From the NCBI RefSeq assembly GCF_000143415.4, contig NW_003314357.1, positions 7,018 through 71,017 on the forward strand: DNA of 64,000 bases, given 5' to 3'. Under the pieces are notes generated by a model that was not told where the DNA came from, searched no databases, and was given only the letters and a program-made list of their open reading frames with translations. The position numbers and the translations under genes were made by a program. Positions within the stretch are counted from its first letter, which is position 1. Each line of letters starts with the position of its first letter. Shown here piece after piece: positions 45,425-57,599 of this stretch. Source of the DNA: Selaginella moellendorffii (lineage: Eukaryota > Streptophyta > Lycopodiopsida > Selaginellales > Selaginellaceae).

Positions 45425-46616
45425 TCAAGCTATAGCAGCGAAGTAGTCCTTGCTCAACTTTGGATCGGGCTTCATTGACTTGTCGCCAGGCTTCCATCCG
45501 GCGGGGCACACCTCGTCTGGATTGTCCTGGACGAATTGGACCGCCTAGAAGAAACAATGAAGAAAAAGATCAAAACTTAAAACTCGCATTCACCAGAGCT
45601 TTCGTCACCTGAAGCGTTCTCAAGGTCTCGTCTACACTCCTTCCAATCGCAAGGTTGTTAACGGTAGCGTGTTGGATGATCCCTTCTTTGTCAATGATGA
45701 AGAGGCCTCGGAGGGCAATTCCCTGGACACACAGAGAATGTCATCTGCGCAAAGTATACACGGAGTTTGTCACGAACCTGATCGGGGATGAGTACGTTGT
45801 AAGCCTTGGAGATCGACTTGGAGATGTCTGAAACAAGGGGATAGCGCAAATCGCCTAGGCCGCCCGACTTTCTCTCGGTTTGAACCCAAGCCAGATGGGA
45901 AAACTGCAAGAGCATCCTTTTGTTAGCGAGAGAGCAAAGAAAATTAAAGAGAAAAGTTCCACGTACCACACTGTCAACAGAGACTCCGAGCACTTCCGTG
46001 TTGATCTTCTCAAATTCTGAGTAACGATCGCTGAAAGCGGTGATTTCTAGCAGGAGGAAAAGAAAAAGTTAGAAGAAATCTTCCACTTGTCACCGACCAA
46101 CCTGTCGGGCAAACGAACGTGAAGTCCAAAGGATAGAAGAACAAAACGACGTACTTCTTGCCCAAGTAGTCCGAAAGCTTGACCTGCGGCGAAGACATGG
46201 GAGAAATAAGAACACAGCAAAGAGTAACCTTTCATTTTCCTCGTAAATACCTTGATGAATTCCTGATCGAAGACCGACTCGGCCTCGAAATCCGGAGCCT
46301 TGTTTCCCACCAATGGAACATCCAAGCTCTAGAAAAGAGGAAAATCCACAATGCAGGCGTCGAAATCTCCATGGAAAAGTGCTAGACTCACCGCGCTAGC
46401 AGCCAGGCTCCTGAAAGCTCTCCTAGGTTGGATCCGCGCGGCGGGGCGGCGGAGGTGGGAAATCTTGGACGCTCCTAGCCTCGCATCGAATGCCTTGAAG
46501 AGGGACGATCGGCATGGAGCAGCAGAGGCGGCAGACGAGGACGAGGAGGTGGCTCCTCCTCCCACGATGTGGCCAGTCGCTGCGAATGCTGCTGCTCCAG
46601 CAGTCGCCATAGCCAT
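45425..46616 (-). CDS. Chloroplast 2-Cys peroxiredoxin (BAS1 type)
   Basis: Model: complement of 45425-45544, 45609-45722, 45778-45903, 45967-46046, 46102-46183, 46251-46328, 46392-46616; seven exons, 274 aa. Residues 1-75 are Ala/Ser/Arg-rich, a transit peptide. The mature part begins [13 protein letters not shown]. The peroxidatic Cys is residue 126 in FVCPTEI and the resolving Cys is residue 248 in EVCPAGW. GGLG and the C-terminal YF motif mark an overoxidation-sensitive typical 2-Cys enzyme. It reduces H2O2 and alkyl peroxides in the stroma using thioredoxin or NTRC. A second in-frame ATG is at 46610. Confidence 0.95.
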
Positions 46617-46930
46617 TCCTCTCGCCAAAAACCTCACTCTCTCTCTCTCCTCAGGGGTTATCCTCACCTCAGCTATGTAGAGTCCACACTGGGGGAGCTG
46701 ACGGCACATGTTGCGCCACGTGGAAGCACCAACCAGCCGTTCGATTCCCCGGTCAAAACAAACAAAAATTTAGGGTTTGGGGTCTTGGTCTTCTGCTAAA
46801 AGGAACACTGGGGTTTTTTATTAGAGCACAGTCGCGTTATATGCCCAGGTTTGCCAAAAACCAGATCCGAGTGTTTATAGTCTCTCCTGGTTCTTTCTTT
46901 TGCTTGATAGCCTTTGATACAACAGAGATC
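46617..46930. promoter_or_regulatory. Upstream region of the peroxiredoxin gene
   Basis: This is the 5' flank of the minus-strand peroxiredoxin. A CT-rich run ((CT)n at 46637-46652) lies just before the ATG, and a TTTAGGGTTTGG telo-box-like motif at 46769-46780. No gene is seen. GC content falls sharply after about 46900, marking the edge of the gene island. Confidence 0.45.
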
Positions 46931-48000
46931 AAGCTGCTGGTGCATCATATGCAATGATAGTGTCTAACATCCTTTGTTAGGTCTTATTGCGTCAAAATTC
47001 AAGCTATTCCACTACGCTCATATGATCACTACATTTGTTCTCAGTATGATCCCATTCTGAGGTGTACAAGTATCTAAGAATCGTCTGGGAGTACAAGATT
47101 TTACTGGAGAGTTTCCGTGACGCTGAGGGAGAGGTATTGGACAGAGTTTATAGTTGTTGGAAGTCAAGCAAACTTCAAGAACGTATAGGTAGCCCTTTGG
47201 TCTTCAGTTGAGGATCGATCCTACTACCAAGGTTGATGTTAAATTCCAGCATTTGAGGAGGTTTGTTCCAGGTCTATGGGGCGGTATATTTTTAGTTTCA
47301 CAAGGAGTCTCAGTGGGAGTCTACCAGACAATCCAGGGAAAAATCTGTGGATTTCCTAGAATGGAATATGCTTTTTACTTGATCTTGTGACCTTGGCTAG
47401 CCTCCATCGCCATCTTCGTTCTCTTTCCCATCTTCTAGCTCGTCGTTTCCATCTCTCAGCCTCTGGAGCTTTCTTCCCAAACTTGAGAGGTCCAGAAACC
47501 AAATTAACAGTCTGAGAAGATGTATCTGTATGAATGATTATCTTCATACCTAGGCATACGGATGTTGTATTCAACATATGCAATGATAATTGGTGTTTAT
47601 GCAGGCTTCATAGTTGGATACTATGATCCTCTATTGGGCCTTATTACGTCAAATTTTCCTGAAAGCAGAGGCTGTGAGCGTGGTGGAATGTTTCTTGAAG
47701 GTTAAAATATGATCAAGGACTACAGTGAAATTTTTTTATTTCAAGAAATTTATGCATTTGTATTGGAAAGCTTAAAATCTATATATTTTAACTCCACTAC
47801 ATTTGTTCCCTAGCATTGTTTCAAGGATCAATATGACAAGTTAAGGCCATGAAAGCTTTGGTCTATAGAATGAGACTTAGGTATTCCTATAAGTTTCTGG
47901 GATTACAAAGGTGAGTTTTGGAGAGGTATTGGATAGGGCTTATAGTTGTTGGATGGATAGCAAACTTTAAGCACTATAAGACACTTTAGATTTCACAAGG
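46930..48000 (+). repeat. Two diverged copies of an unidentified repeat
   Basis: Segments near 46945-47200 and 47575-47960 share several stretches in the same order. Both have CATATGCAATGATA, then TTATT.CGTCAAA.TT, CACTACATTTGTTC, and finally GAGAGGTATTGGA.AG..TTATAGTTGTTGGA followed by AGCAAACTT. Identity is only moderate. No protein signature is visible, so the class (LTR, MITE or other) is unknown. Confidence 0.6.
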
Positions 48001-51000
48001 AATTTTATGGTAGACAAAGTATGATACTACTTTAGTTGAATTGATCAATTAATGAATTTTGATTGATTTATGATTAATTGATGATTGTGTTAATTATTGG
48101 TAATGATATTAATATTATTTAATTTCTTTTTGGAAAATTATAGTTATAAAACTTGAGGGTTCAAAACTACAACGAAAATCTGATACAAAGAGAGGGAGTG
48201 CCACTAAAGAGTCCACACAACAGTTGAATGAATATTTATTTACAATGGAGAAAAAAAAAAGCTTGCAAACTTGTTTGCATAATCTTGTCAGACACTAAGA
48301 TCCCACCCGCGTGTGGCTCCCACATGCACTCCCACCTGCCCACCAGCATCTTAGATTACACCCAGTGTGCACCCTAATTGTTTCCCATATAGTTAGTGGC
48401 CATTTAGCCATATTGTGCCCCCATCCTGTTCCCAACACTTCGCTAAATTTCATGATGCTAATTGACCTAAAAAATTCAAGTATAACAGTAGTACATCAAG
48501 TAAAAAATCAATTTAACTTCATATTAATTTAAGAAAATCATTTAAGATCCACTATGACTTGATGAGGTGCAAGAATTCCATGAAAATGGCATTTTTGTCC
48601 AACAAAAATCATAATCCTAACTACTCAAAGTTAATCAGGTATTTTCTTTGATAACAAAATATAATTACTAACTTCTTGACATAATGAATATAGAAAACAT
48701 GTGAAACATCTACTAAACTTGCTGAATTTACACCAAAGTTAGGACTTAGAAGTAGACCAGGTCCAGTGTTGCTTTTGCAATTTTTTGGTCAAACAATTTA
48801 TGAATGGTTTGATTATATGCAGATTATATATTGGGATTTCTTGTCATGGTTAACATGATTTGACAAGAAAAAATTCATTATTTCCTCATAAGATTTTAGT
48901 AGATATTCAATATTGGGTGATTCATATGATCCAATGAGATTTCATATCAAATTATATTTATAATAAGCATATACTAATTGTGAGAAGGAATAAATCAATT
49001 GGTAAACCTTCTTGTTAAAATTATTTTCTAACTATGTAGGATATTAACAATCTATATAAAAAGTATTTGCTATCAACTTATTAACTACATAAAAATGCTC
49101 AATCAAACTATTTTTTATCTTGTTAGCATGAGGGAAATTCCATATAGCAGAACCTACATATCTATTATATAAAAATAAAAATAAATATAAAATTCAAAAT
49201 ATTGATTCACTTACTAATTTTATCCTTCCATTCATTTTGAGAATACTTAAAATGCTTCTTCATTTTAAAAATCTACCTCAAAATGTTTGATAAATTGTTT
49301 AATCTCAACTTGTATAATAGTATTATCATAGAAAGTTGTGTGAATTGAATGATATATAATATTTCTAAAATATTTCGCTATTTCCTTCATAATTTTCTAT
49401 AATTTCACCTTAAAAATAATATATTTGAGTCAATTACTCTTTATGTGCCAAGTATATAATAGAATTTAGAAATTGAATGTAGCTCTATTTGAAAGCATAA
49501 AAAATTATATTATAGCATATTTAATTAATTATTTTATAGGATTAATCTCTGTTTCAGCATCATCAATCAATCACACATAGTTAATAATCTGGCATATGTT
49601 TTAAAACTTGATTCTTAACAATTATCATCCAATTCTTCATATTTTCTCTTTTCTCACTAAAAGTTAAAACTCTTCAACTAAAATACCATTTCCATGATAA
49701 TCAAAAGTAAACATGAAAACTATAAATTATTAAAGATTATCAACTTTAAAATAAATGAAAGCTTTATTTTATATTGATTAGTTCCAAAAGCTGTATCAAA
49801 GGCTACAATGAACGAAGTGATGCAATTTAGTTCCAAAGCATAGAAGAAAGAAATGGATCACATACTTGAGGGCATGAAGAGGTAGATGAAAAACAACACT
49901 ATAATCTTTACAAGGTTCACCATCTTTTGGAAATATCAGATAGTTTGAATCTCAATGGTAAGATAACTTTTACCTTAATCACCTTTTTGATGAAAAAACA
50001 CTTCCTCAGGATTTGTGTTCTTCCAAATATATACACTCTATGCATCTTTGTGCATGGCATTTTATGCCAATACAAAAATTACACTCTTATTTGGAAATAA
50101 ATATACTCCCCATCAAAGGATGATTAGATAGTTCACCAACTTACTACTAAAGTTCATGAAAGGTATTAATTTACTAGTTATTACAAAGATCATAGTTTTA
50201 TTCAAAACCATGAATATGAAAAACTATTTGATGGTGTGATTATTAAAGTGAGAAACATTAACAAGTCTTAAGTAAATTCAATAAAAAAATGTTTGTAAAT
50301 CCTATATATAATCTTCTTCAGATCAAGCTATATAATATCTTGTCATCAAAGTTGAAAGACAAAGTTATTAGGCTTTTTAGAGGTGGTATAATTGTCCATA
50401 AGCAACAAAAGAAAACATTTCAAAATATCAGAAAAAATTTACAATATTGAAACAAGGAGTGTAAATTGCCTTGATTATAATCAATTATGAGGCTCCTCTC
50501 ACACTTACATGCAATCTTAGAACCTAGATCAGATGATTTATTTATCATCCACCAAATTTTGAAGCACTTCATTTGGAAGTTATGACAAAGATAACTCACT
50601 TAATAATTAAATTTTTGAAATATGTATATAAATTTGAGTAGGAAAATATCCATCAAAATATTTATTATGAGCAGGAAATCCAATTGAAGACTATATTAGA
50701 GGTAAAATAATATATTTTATATACTAATATATGAGCTTTGACTATGAAGATATCCATTGAAATGTGTAGCATTAGCAAAAAACGTTATTAAAGATTGCAA
50801 TAAAGGTAATTTACATTGAATAAAGTTTAGATGAAATAAATTTTGAGAAGGAAGATATTACTCAAATTATCCTTTAGGAATGGGGGCAATAGGCAAGAAT
50901 GGTCATAGAGTTAAAAGTTCCTCAAGAGGATCTCCCACTATTGAAGGGTCTCCTATAGTGTTTGGACTAAGTAAGTTGCTTCATCATTGCTTTCTTTTGT

Positions 51001-54000
51001 TTGTCACTTCATTGGAGGAGACCATCAGATCCCTTGGGAGTAAATTTGTGATTTTTTCCTGTAGTTATTGCAACTTTTTTCCTGCCAACTTGTACTTCCA
51101 GAATGTCTTCATTGGCATCACTAATATCTTGTGTCTCAAATACAATGTCTGGATCTGAATCTACCATTGTGTTTGTCTCTGGAAAAAAGAGAAACAAAAG
51201 TCAATCATAAAAGGACAAATGAACTTACCATAGCTTGGTGACTTGTTTGCTATTGTGGAACCCATGAATGTATTAACTTAATAGCTACTTAGAACATTAA
51301 CTCTCTATTGCATCATCCATACTTATATCTCATTGTAGAGGCTTTTGTCGAATGCATGAGGAAGATTAAGCATCTTTAGTAAACTCATTGTTAAAGTAGG
51401 ATGGTTTTTTTGATGGGATGTTGCTCTCATAGTCATTAATCTACTTTTACTTATTCACAAGCTCATCCTATTGTGACTCACATTACTTTGGTGTGTGATG
51501 AAATCTTTGTCAACGTAAGATGTTAGAAATTTATCGCCACTTCTTTGGTCCTTTTATCGATTTAGTATAGCCACCACATTTTTTTCCATCCTCATTATTA
51601 ATAGACCATTTTCCTTTCTATTCACCATTTAAAGTGAAACTAAGTTTAGAGATTAGAAAACAAACACAAATTATATTTCTTGTATCTCTGAAATATTCAT
51701 TACTCTATCAAAGAGTTAATTTTTAGAGGAGGCAGTAATAACAAAGTTGTGAAAAGGAAATTTCCAATTTGCCCACCATAAAGTCCTTGCTGTTGCAAAA
51801 ATATATTCAAAACAAAGTGGGAAAAAATTGGAAAAAAATACTTAACTTGAAGAATCAAAGCTAACTTACATTGCAGAAATGCTTAGAACGAATTCAATCA
51901 TTGGATTGAATGTAGAAGTGCCAGGCTAAAAGCCATTGTAAAAACTTACTAAAAAAAAAAAAACCAAAGAAAAAATGAGTAATATTTGAATCAAGATTAC
52001 ATTTGAAATAGATCCCATGCTAACACTAACCTCTCCTCCTTGGACATTAAGAAAAAACAAGAAAAACTCTAAAATTACAAAATTTTATACTTACATAAGT
52101 TTGAGATATTGATGCACTAAAATATGAGCTAAATTGTGACTATGGATGAAGTGATAGTCCACATAGTCCAATGGACTCTAAAGCGTCACGAACCCCAAAA
52201 CCCAGGATGGTCGCACAAAGACCACCTCCTTTTCCCCGTCCCCCTCCTCGGCCTCCTCCCCCTAAATGTGCGGGCAGACAGAACAACTGGGCATTTCATA
52301 TCAACAAGAACTGCCCAATTTGTTTAGTTTTCTTGATCTAAAGGAGAATATTGAAGACCACAAGGAGCTAGTCGAAATGGTCATTGACGGATCGGACCAC
52401 AACTATGCAATGCTCTTCCTCTACAAGACAAACCAGATCCAAGAATTCCTACTCATTTTCAAGTCTATAGTGAACATGAGGGTATACAGGACCACCACAA
52501 ACTGATCAGGGGAAAAAGGATCACCTAATCCACATCTTTGCAATAATACTCTTGGTCACCTTGCTGGGCCTGATTGGAATGGCTATGACATTCTTTGGGA
52601 TGAGGAAATCAGTCCATCTAAGGTTCTAGAGGTGATTCAACACTTAATGCTGCACAGGGAACCCATTTTCCCTTCAGTTGGAACGGCTTTTGGTGTCCTC
52701 TCCAAAGTGGTGAGTGAAATTGTAACTGAGGTGTGACAGAAGGACAGAATAGCCACACTTTGGTGATGTGCACTGCGTTCATTCAAGGATATGAATGTGT
52801 GACGATTACCACAAACCTCAACAAGTGCAATTGGCTTGAAAACATCCTTCAGCATGTCAAAAGATCTCAAGCAGTGCCTCTTTTTGAGGGTCCACAACCA
52901 TCTACATAGGATAAAGGCAAGGGCCAAGTGATGGTAGTTGTGGATGAAATGCCTGAGATCTGCAAGGTGCAGGATGAGGATTGAGAAGACCAATTCAATG
53001 ATGTTGAAGAACTGGACAAATCCATAGATGGTACTTTAAGGATTCAGGGACCAGTCGCAACTGCACAGTAGAAGGACAAACATGACAAAGAGGAAAGGAA
53101 GGAAAGTAGTAGTTGACTAGGTATTTGAACACCACTCACAAAAGGTTATGGATACATATACCATTTTCAATGTAGAATCAATGGTGGCAGGATCCATGGT
53201 GATTTTCTCCCTGAAAGCTATTCATGAAATTGATCACTTGATTGTACAAGAGACAATAGGTGGAAATGAATAATCCAACACAAATAGAGTTGCAGTCAAC
53301 AAACCTAGTATTTTATATCAATGAAGCGACTAACTCCATAGCAAAGGGATGAAAATGATGGTTGTACAAAAACACACTACTTTTAACATGTGAGGTGTTT
53401 GGCACAATCTAACACCAATGGACATGGGTAAACACAATGAAGCACTAAACAACACATTTGGTAATAAAACCTACTAACTCTAAGTAGATAAACAATCTGT
53501 CATCAAATAAAATATGCATTTTTTGAATTGTGTTTTCAAGATTTTTTTCACCCCATTAGAGTCCTATCAAACACTGTTGAGAAAGTGTCACCAAGCCCAT
53601 TATATATTATTAGGGACAAATGAAGTAGGCTTTAATGTTAGATAAAACATGCAAACACTCCTGCTGAACCACATGACAAAGTAGATAAAGGCATATTTAG
53701 TATATAAAAGTGTATTCTATTTTAAAATAAAACATGCAATAATTCATTCTCTGAATAGTGCCATCAAGATCTAGGCTATAGATTTAAAATGTGAAATCTA
53801 ACAAACTAAATAATGAATCAATGACTACTCTAAAGCAAGTGGAAAACACTATAATGGTTTAAAAAATTATTCTAGTGGAAGAGATAGTGTTCACAAGTGG
53901 AGTTATTACTAATGTGTTAACTGAAAGAATAAGTTTACAAGTGGAGTTATTGCAAATATATTAGTTGAGGATACCAAGTTGACAATTACAAACTTTGTGA

Positions 54001-56075
54001 AGTATCATACACTAAAAATGTTGAAGACACCCCAATGCAAGATGAAACTACAATAGTAGAGGAATCAACACAACTAGAGTTTTACTAAATTTGAAAAGAC
54101 TTTGAACAACAAGGACATGAAGACAATATTGACAAATGAAGATGAAATGTTAAAGATGGGATGAAGTTGAAGAATCCATTTAAAAGTTAACATTGTAAAA
54201 GCAACAATTTGCAAGAACACAACATTTATTAGAGTCTATAACCTGAGTCTCAATTAGATGACTTCACTTAGCCAATAAATGCTAAAACTGTGTGACAAAA
54301 ACTTATAGTAGCATGTGAAGACTATTTAAGAGTTGCTAATGAACTAGAAAAAGGTATTGTATAAATTGATAGGAATTTTCAAAAAATTACTAAATAAATT
54401 ATTGCCTTCAGCCAAGCAAATATCTCACTCTGTTGAGATATATAATTCTACTTATAGCTAAGTGCTCATGGGTTACAAAAACAAGGACTATGAGTGGTTT
54501 ATTGTCTAACCAGATGCAAGTATTTTTCATCATGATTATGCTTTAGAGAGACTCGGTGTGTTAATAAACATTTTTTCATATAGTTTTGTTAAGGATGGTT
54601 ATATTTAGTTAGATAGATTTCACAAAAGGTTTAAGCTCAAGATAGATACCATGGTATTCAGACTCCATCCTAAAGTTAAGGAGTTTGATGTTATTGTAGT
54701 CAACAATACCCCTAATAAATGTCACAAACTGAAATATTTTATATATTTGCATCCTCTCCTATTCAAGCCCACCAAATCGTATGATATGCTACGAATTAAA
54801 GGGGATAAACTTGAAACTTTACATGCATGATATTTTGGGGAAAATGTTGGACATAAATATTATTTATTGAAACCTTTTTAATCGGGTGATATAAGTCAAA
54901 TTGAATTATTGGCAAGGATAGTCTTCATTAAGGTCAAATGAAGCTATAATTTCTCATTTATAGATACCAAAATAAAGAAAGCATCACATTTTATTTTAGA
55001 CATCCTCATATATTTCAATATAAAACTTTAGATACCATAAGAAAAAAACATTACATTGTATTTTAAATACTGTCATATATTTAAATATAGACAAGTTCTT
55101 TAATGATTACTACTATTAATGGAGTGTAGTGTAGAAGTGGTAAGGGAGTAAGATATAGTGATACTTTATTAAAACAATCTTAATATATAATTTCAGAACA
55201 CACAAATTATGGTATTTTCTTAATTAAAATTACTTAAAATTACTTCTTAAAAGAATATTTTCTTAATTAATATTACTTATCTAGTTAGATCAGATTAAGA
55301 TAATTTAATGTAAAACTTAGTAAAGTGATTAAAATACTAAGTGAGACCTTCAAACATATATTTTAAAATTTGAATTTTTATGAATATTATATAAACTGAG
55401 TACCAAAGTTCAAATTCATATATTAAGTTTAATTCAAAACATTCTTTACAATTAGAATATTCTCTAAGGTGATAGATGAAAGTAAGAAATTGTTTTAAAA
55501 AATATCATTAGTAAATATTCTTTAATAAACCTATAATTGTTTTCCACATGGCAAATGTTCAAACACTTCACTAATTTCAATCAATGTGTGCCTTAAATTT
55601 TTCCAGTTGTTAATTTTTAAACACATGGCCTTCCACGTTGGCCAATGGCCAAACACTTAGCTAAATTTTAGTAATTCCAATATATTGCAATGCATATAAC
55701 ACATAGATAAATAAACCTTTTCTTTTCTACTTTATTAAGATTAAATGCTTTATTTGAAGAGTTATTCCTTTTTCTTTCACTGTTTAGTAAAAAGAGTTAC
55801 GTTTGGACTACTAAAAGCTTTCCTTTTACCTTAATCTTTTTCACCAAAGGTTACAAAATGACTTTGCAACAAAAAATGGTAAATATCTTATAAAACAATT
55901 TTGATAAAGAAGTTTTTCTATCCATAGTTAACAACAACTTAGAAATGATACAACAATAGGTTGCAATTAATTTTATGCATTCTACAATAGAATTTGAACA
56001 GTATTGATAATTATAATATATCCTTGAAGGGGTAACTTTTGATGGTATGGTGGACCATGCACATAGGGATCCAAT
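48001..56075. other. AT-rich gene desert with scattered remnants
   Basis: About 8 kb of strongly AT-rich sequence is rich in stop codons on both strands. The only frames above 60 codons (48311, 50880, 51009 minus, 52136, 52266, 52637 minus) show no domain. A locally more GC-rich patch at 52140-52620 has fragmentary coding-like composition, including a hydrophobic stretch (IILLVTLLGLIGMAMTFF at about 52540-52595), but frames shift repeatedly. It is probably decayed transposon DNA. I identify no gene. Confidence 0.6.
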
Positions 56076-57095
56076 GTGAGGGTTGACCCTGACCCTAATA
56101 CACTCTACCGCTCAGACTGCAAGCACAAGAAACCATCTTGCCTCATTGAGATGATGGTTGCTTCTACTGCTGCCAAAATTCCAGTGGAACCTAAAACTTA
56201 TGCACAAGCCTTGGATTCTCCAGAAACTAAATTCTGGCTTGCAGTGATGGAGCATGAGATGCGCTTGCAGAGGAAGAATGGCACTCATGTGCTGGTTTCT
56301 TCCATTCCTGCTGGAGGAAACTTGTGAGGAGCATGTGGTGATGGCACTACTCATTTCAAGGCTAGACTGGTTGTGAAGGGCTGCACTCAAGTTCCTGGAA
56401 TTGATTTCCACGAGACTTTTGTGCCCGTGGTCAGGCACACGACTCTTCATGCTTTGATCCATTTTGCTGCAGCTGGTGACTACGACATCAAGCAAGTACT
56501 GCTTTCCTCTATGGAGAACTGGAAGACAAGATTTATATGCAGCAGTCAGATGGATTTGCTGGGCCAAGAAAAGAGAGTCATGTTTGGCTTTTCAAGAAGG
56601 CGATTTATGGACTCAAGCAATCGCCTTGTTCTTGGTACAAACACTACGACAGCTTCATGTTGAGTGTGGGATTCAAGCAAAGCCAGGGGATAGCAATCTC
56701 TACATCCAGTTCTGCCCACCAGACTTCACAATCCTTGGCCTCTACGTTGATGACAATCTGGTTACTCACAATGACGTTGCCATGTTTGCCCAGGTGAAGA
56801 AGATCCTGTCAACTCAGTTCTAGATGAAGGCACTAGGGCCAGCAAGATATTTTCTTGGCATGGAGCTCCTCCATGACCGTGCACAGGGAATTATCTGGTT
56901 GCAAATTGATGAAAGAGATGTCTCCAGCAATGGAAGAAGGGAAAGCTGCTATTGCAAAGATCCCCTATCTCAGTGCGTTGGCAGCTTGCTATATCCAGCA
57001 CGGTGTTACAAGACCTGATTTAGCCTTTGCCATTAGCAAAGTTAGAACCCTGGCCTGTCTCACTGGGCTGCAGTTAAATGCATCTTCAGGTATCT
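56076..57095 (+). pseudogene. Ty1/copia reverse transcriptase remnant 1
   Basis: Plus-strand frames, shifting several times, show the copia RT series. It starts with EPKTYAQALDSPE..FWLAVMEHEM, then FKARLVVKG.TQVPGIDFHETF.PVVR. Next are AIYGLKQSPCSWYK and the catalytic LYVDD. The last pieces are FLGMEL and RPDLAFAISKV from the RNase H side. A TGA at 56325 and at least four shifts make it non-functional. Its 3' end joins a Harbinger fragment near 57095. Confidence 0.85.
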
Positions 57096-57097
57096 TC

Positions 57098-57480
57098 ACC
57101 AACATACCAATCTGTTTTGTCCTCTGACCCTGGGAGCTCAATTGCAATGTGAGTGCAATCCACTGCACCACAATAGTTTGGGAACTCTAAAATCTTGCTA
57201 TAACTTCATTCATTTCTTCATTCACCCAATGGATCATTAGTCTTTCATGCTCAAGCAATGCATACCTAAAATGGCATAAACAAGCTTGAGCAGTGCATAA
57301 AGCCACTCCAAATGCATCACCAATCGTTTGCCATATATCTCTAGATGCCAAACATTTCAAAACAATACTTACTTGGTTTGAAACAAACAAATATTACCTT
57401 GTTAGATGAGCTAAGACTCTCTACAAGCTTAATGCTCAGTTGATCCTCTCAACTCACAAGTAGGGGCATTTGTTTGTAAT
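57098..57480 (-). pseudogene. PIF/Harbinger-type transposase fragment
   Basis: The minus strand encodes VLKCLASRDIWQTIGDAFGVALCT, resembling the helix-turn-helix region before the catalytic core. About 200 bp on, after a one-base shift, comes EFPNYCGAVDCTHIAIELP. CGAVDCTHI matches the first catalytic Asp motif (C.GAIDGTHI type) of PIF/Harbinger nucleases. The C-terminal half is missing where the copia remnant begins. Confidence 0.7.
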
Positions 57481-57599
57481 TTGCCCCAGCTCCTAGGCTG
57501 GCAACACTCTCCAGCTTTGGCACGCTCAACTAAGGCATGTTAATTCTCATGACATTTAGCTACTTGCTAGCCACAAACTTGCTGATGACTTTACCCTCA

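Noticed and set aside
44682-45557. 291-codon minus-strand frame
   Set aside because: It is antisense to the small membrane protein gene, low-complexity in composition, and has no domain; the plus-strand two-exon model has a TM helix and good splice sites.
46329-46709. 126-codon frame starting MCRQLPQ
   Set aside because: It includes the peroxiredoxin exon 1 and upstream sequence; the start at 46616 gives a normal transit peptide and length, and the frame runs through the splice donor.
52136-52505. Two overlapping 63- and 79-codon frames in the GC-richer patch
   Set aside because: No recognised family, no consistent frame or splice sites; kept only as a compositional oddity.
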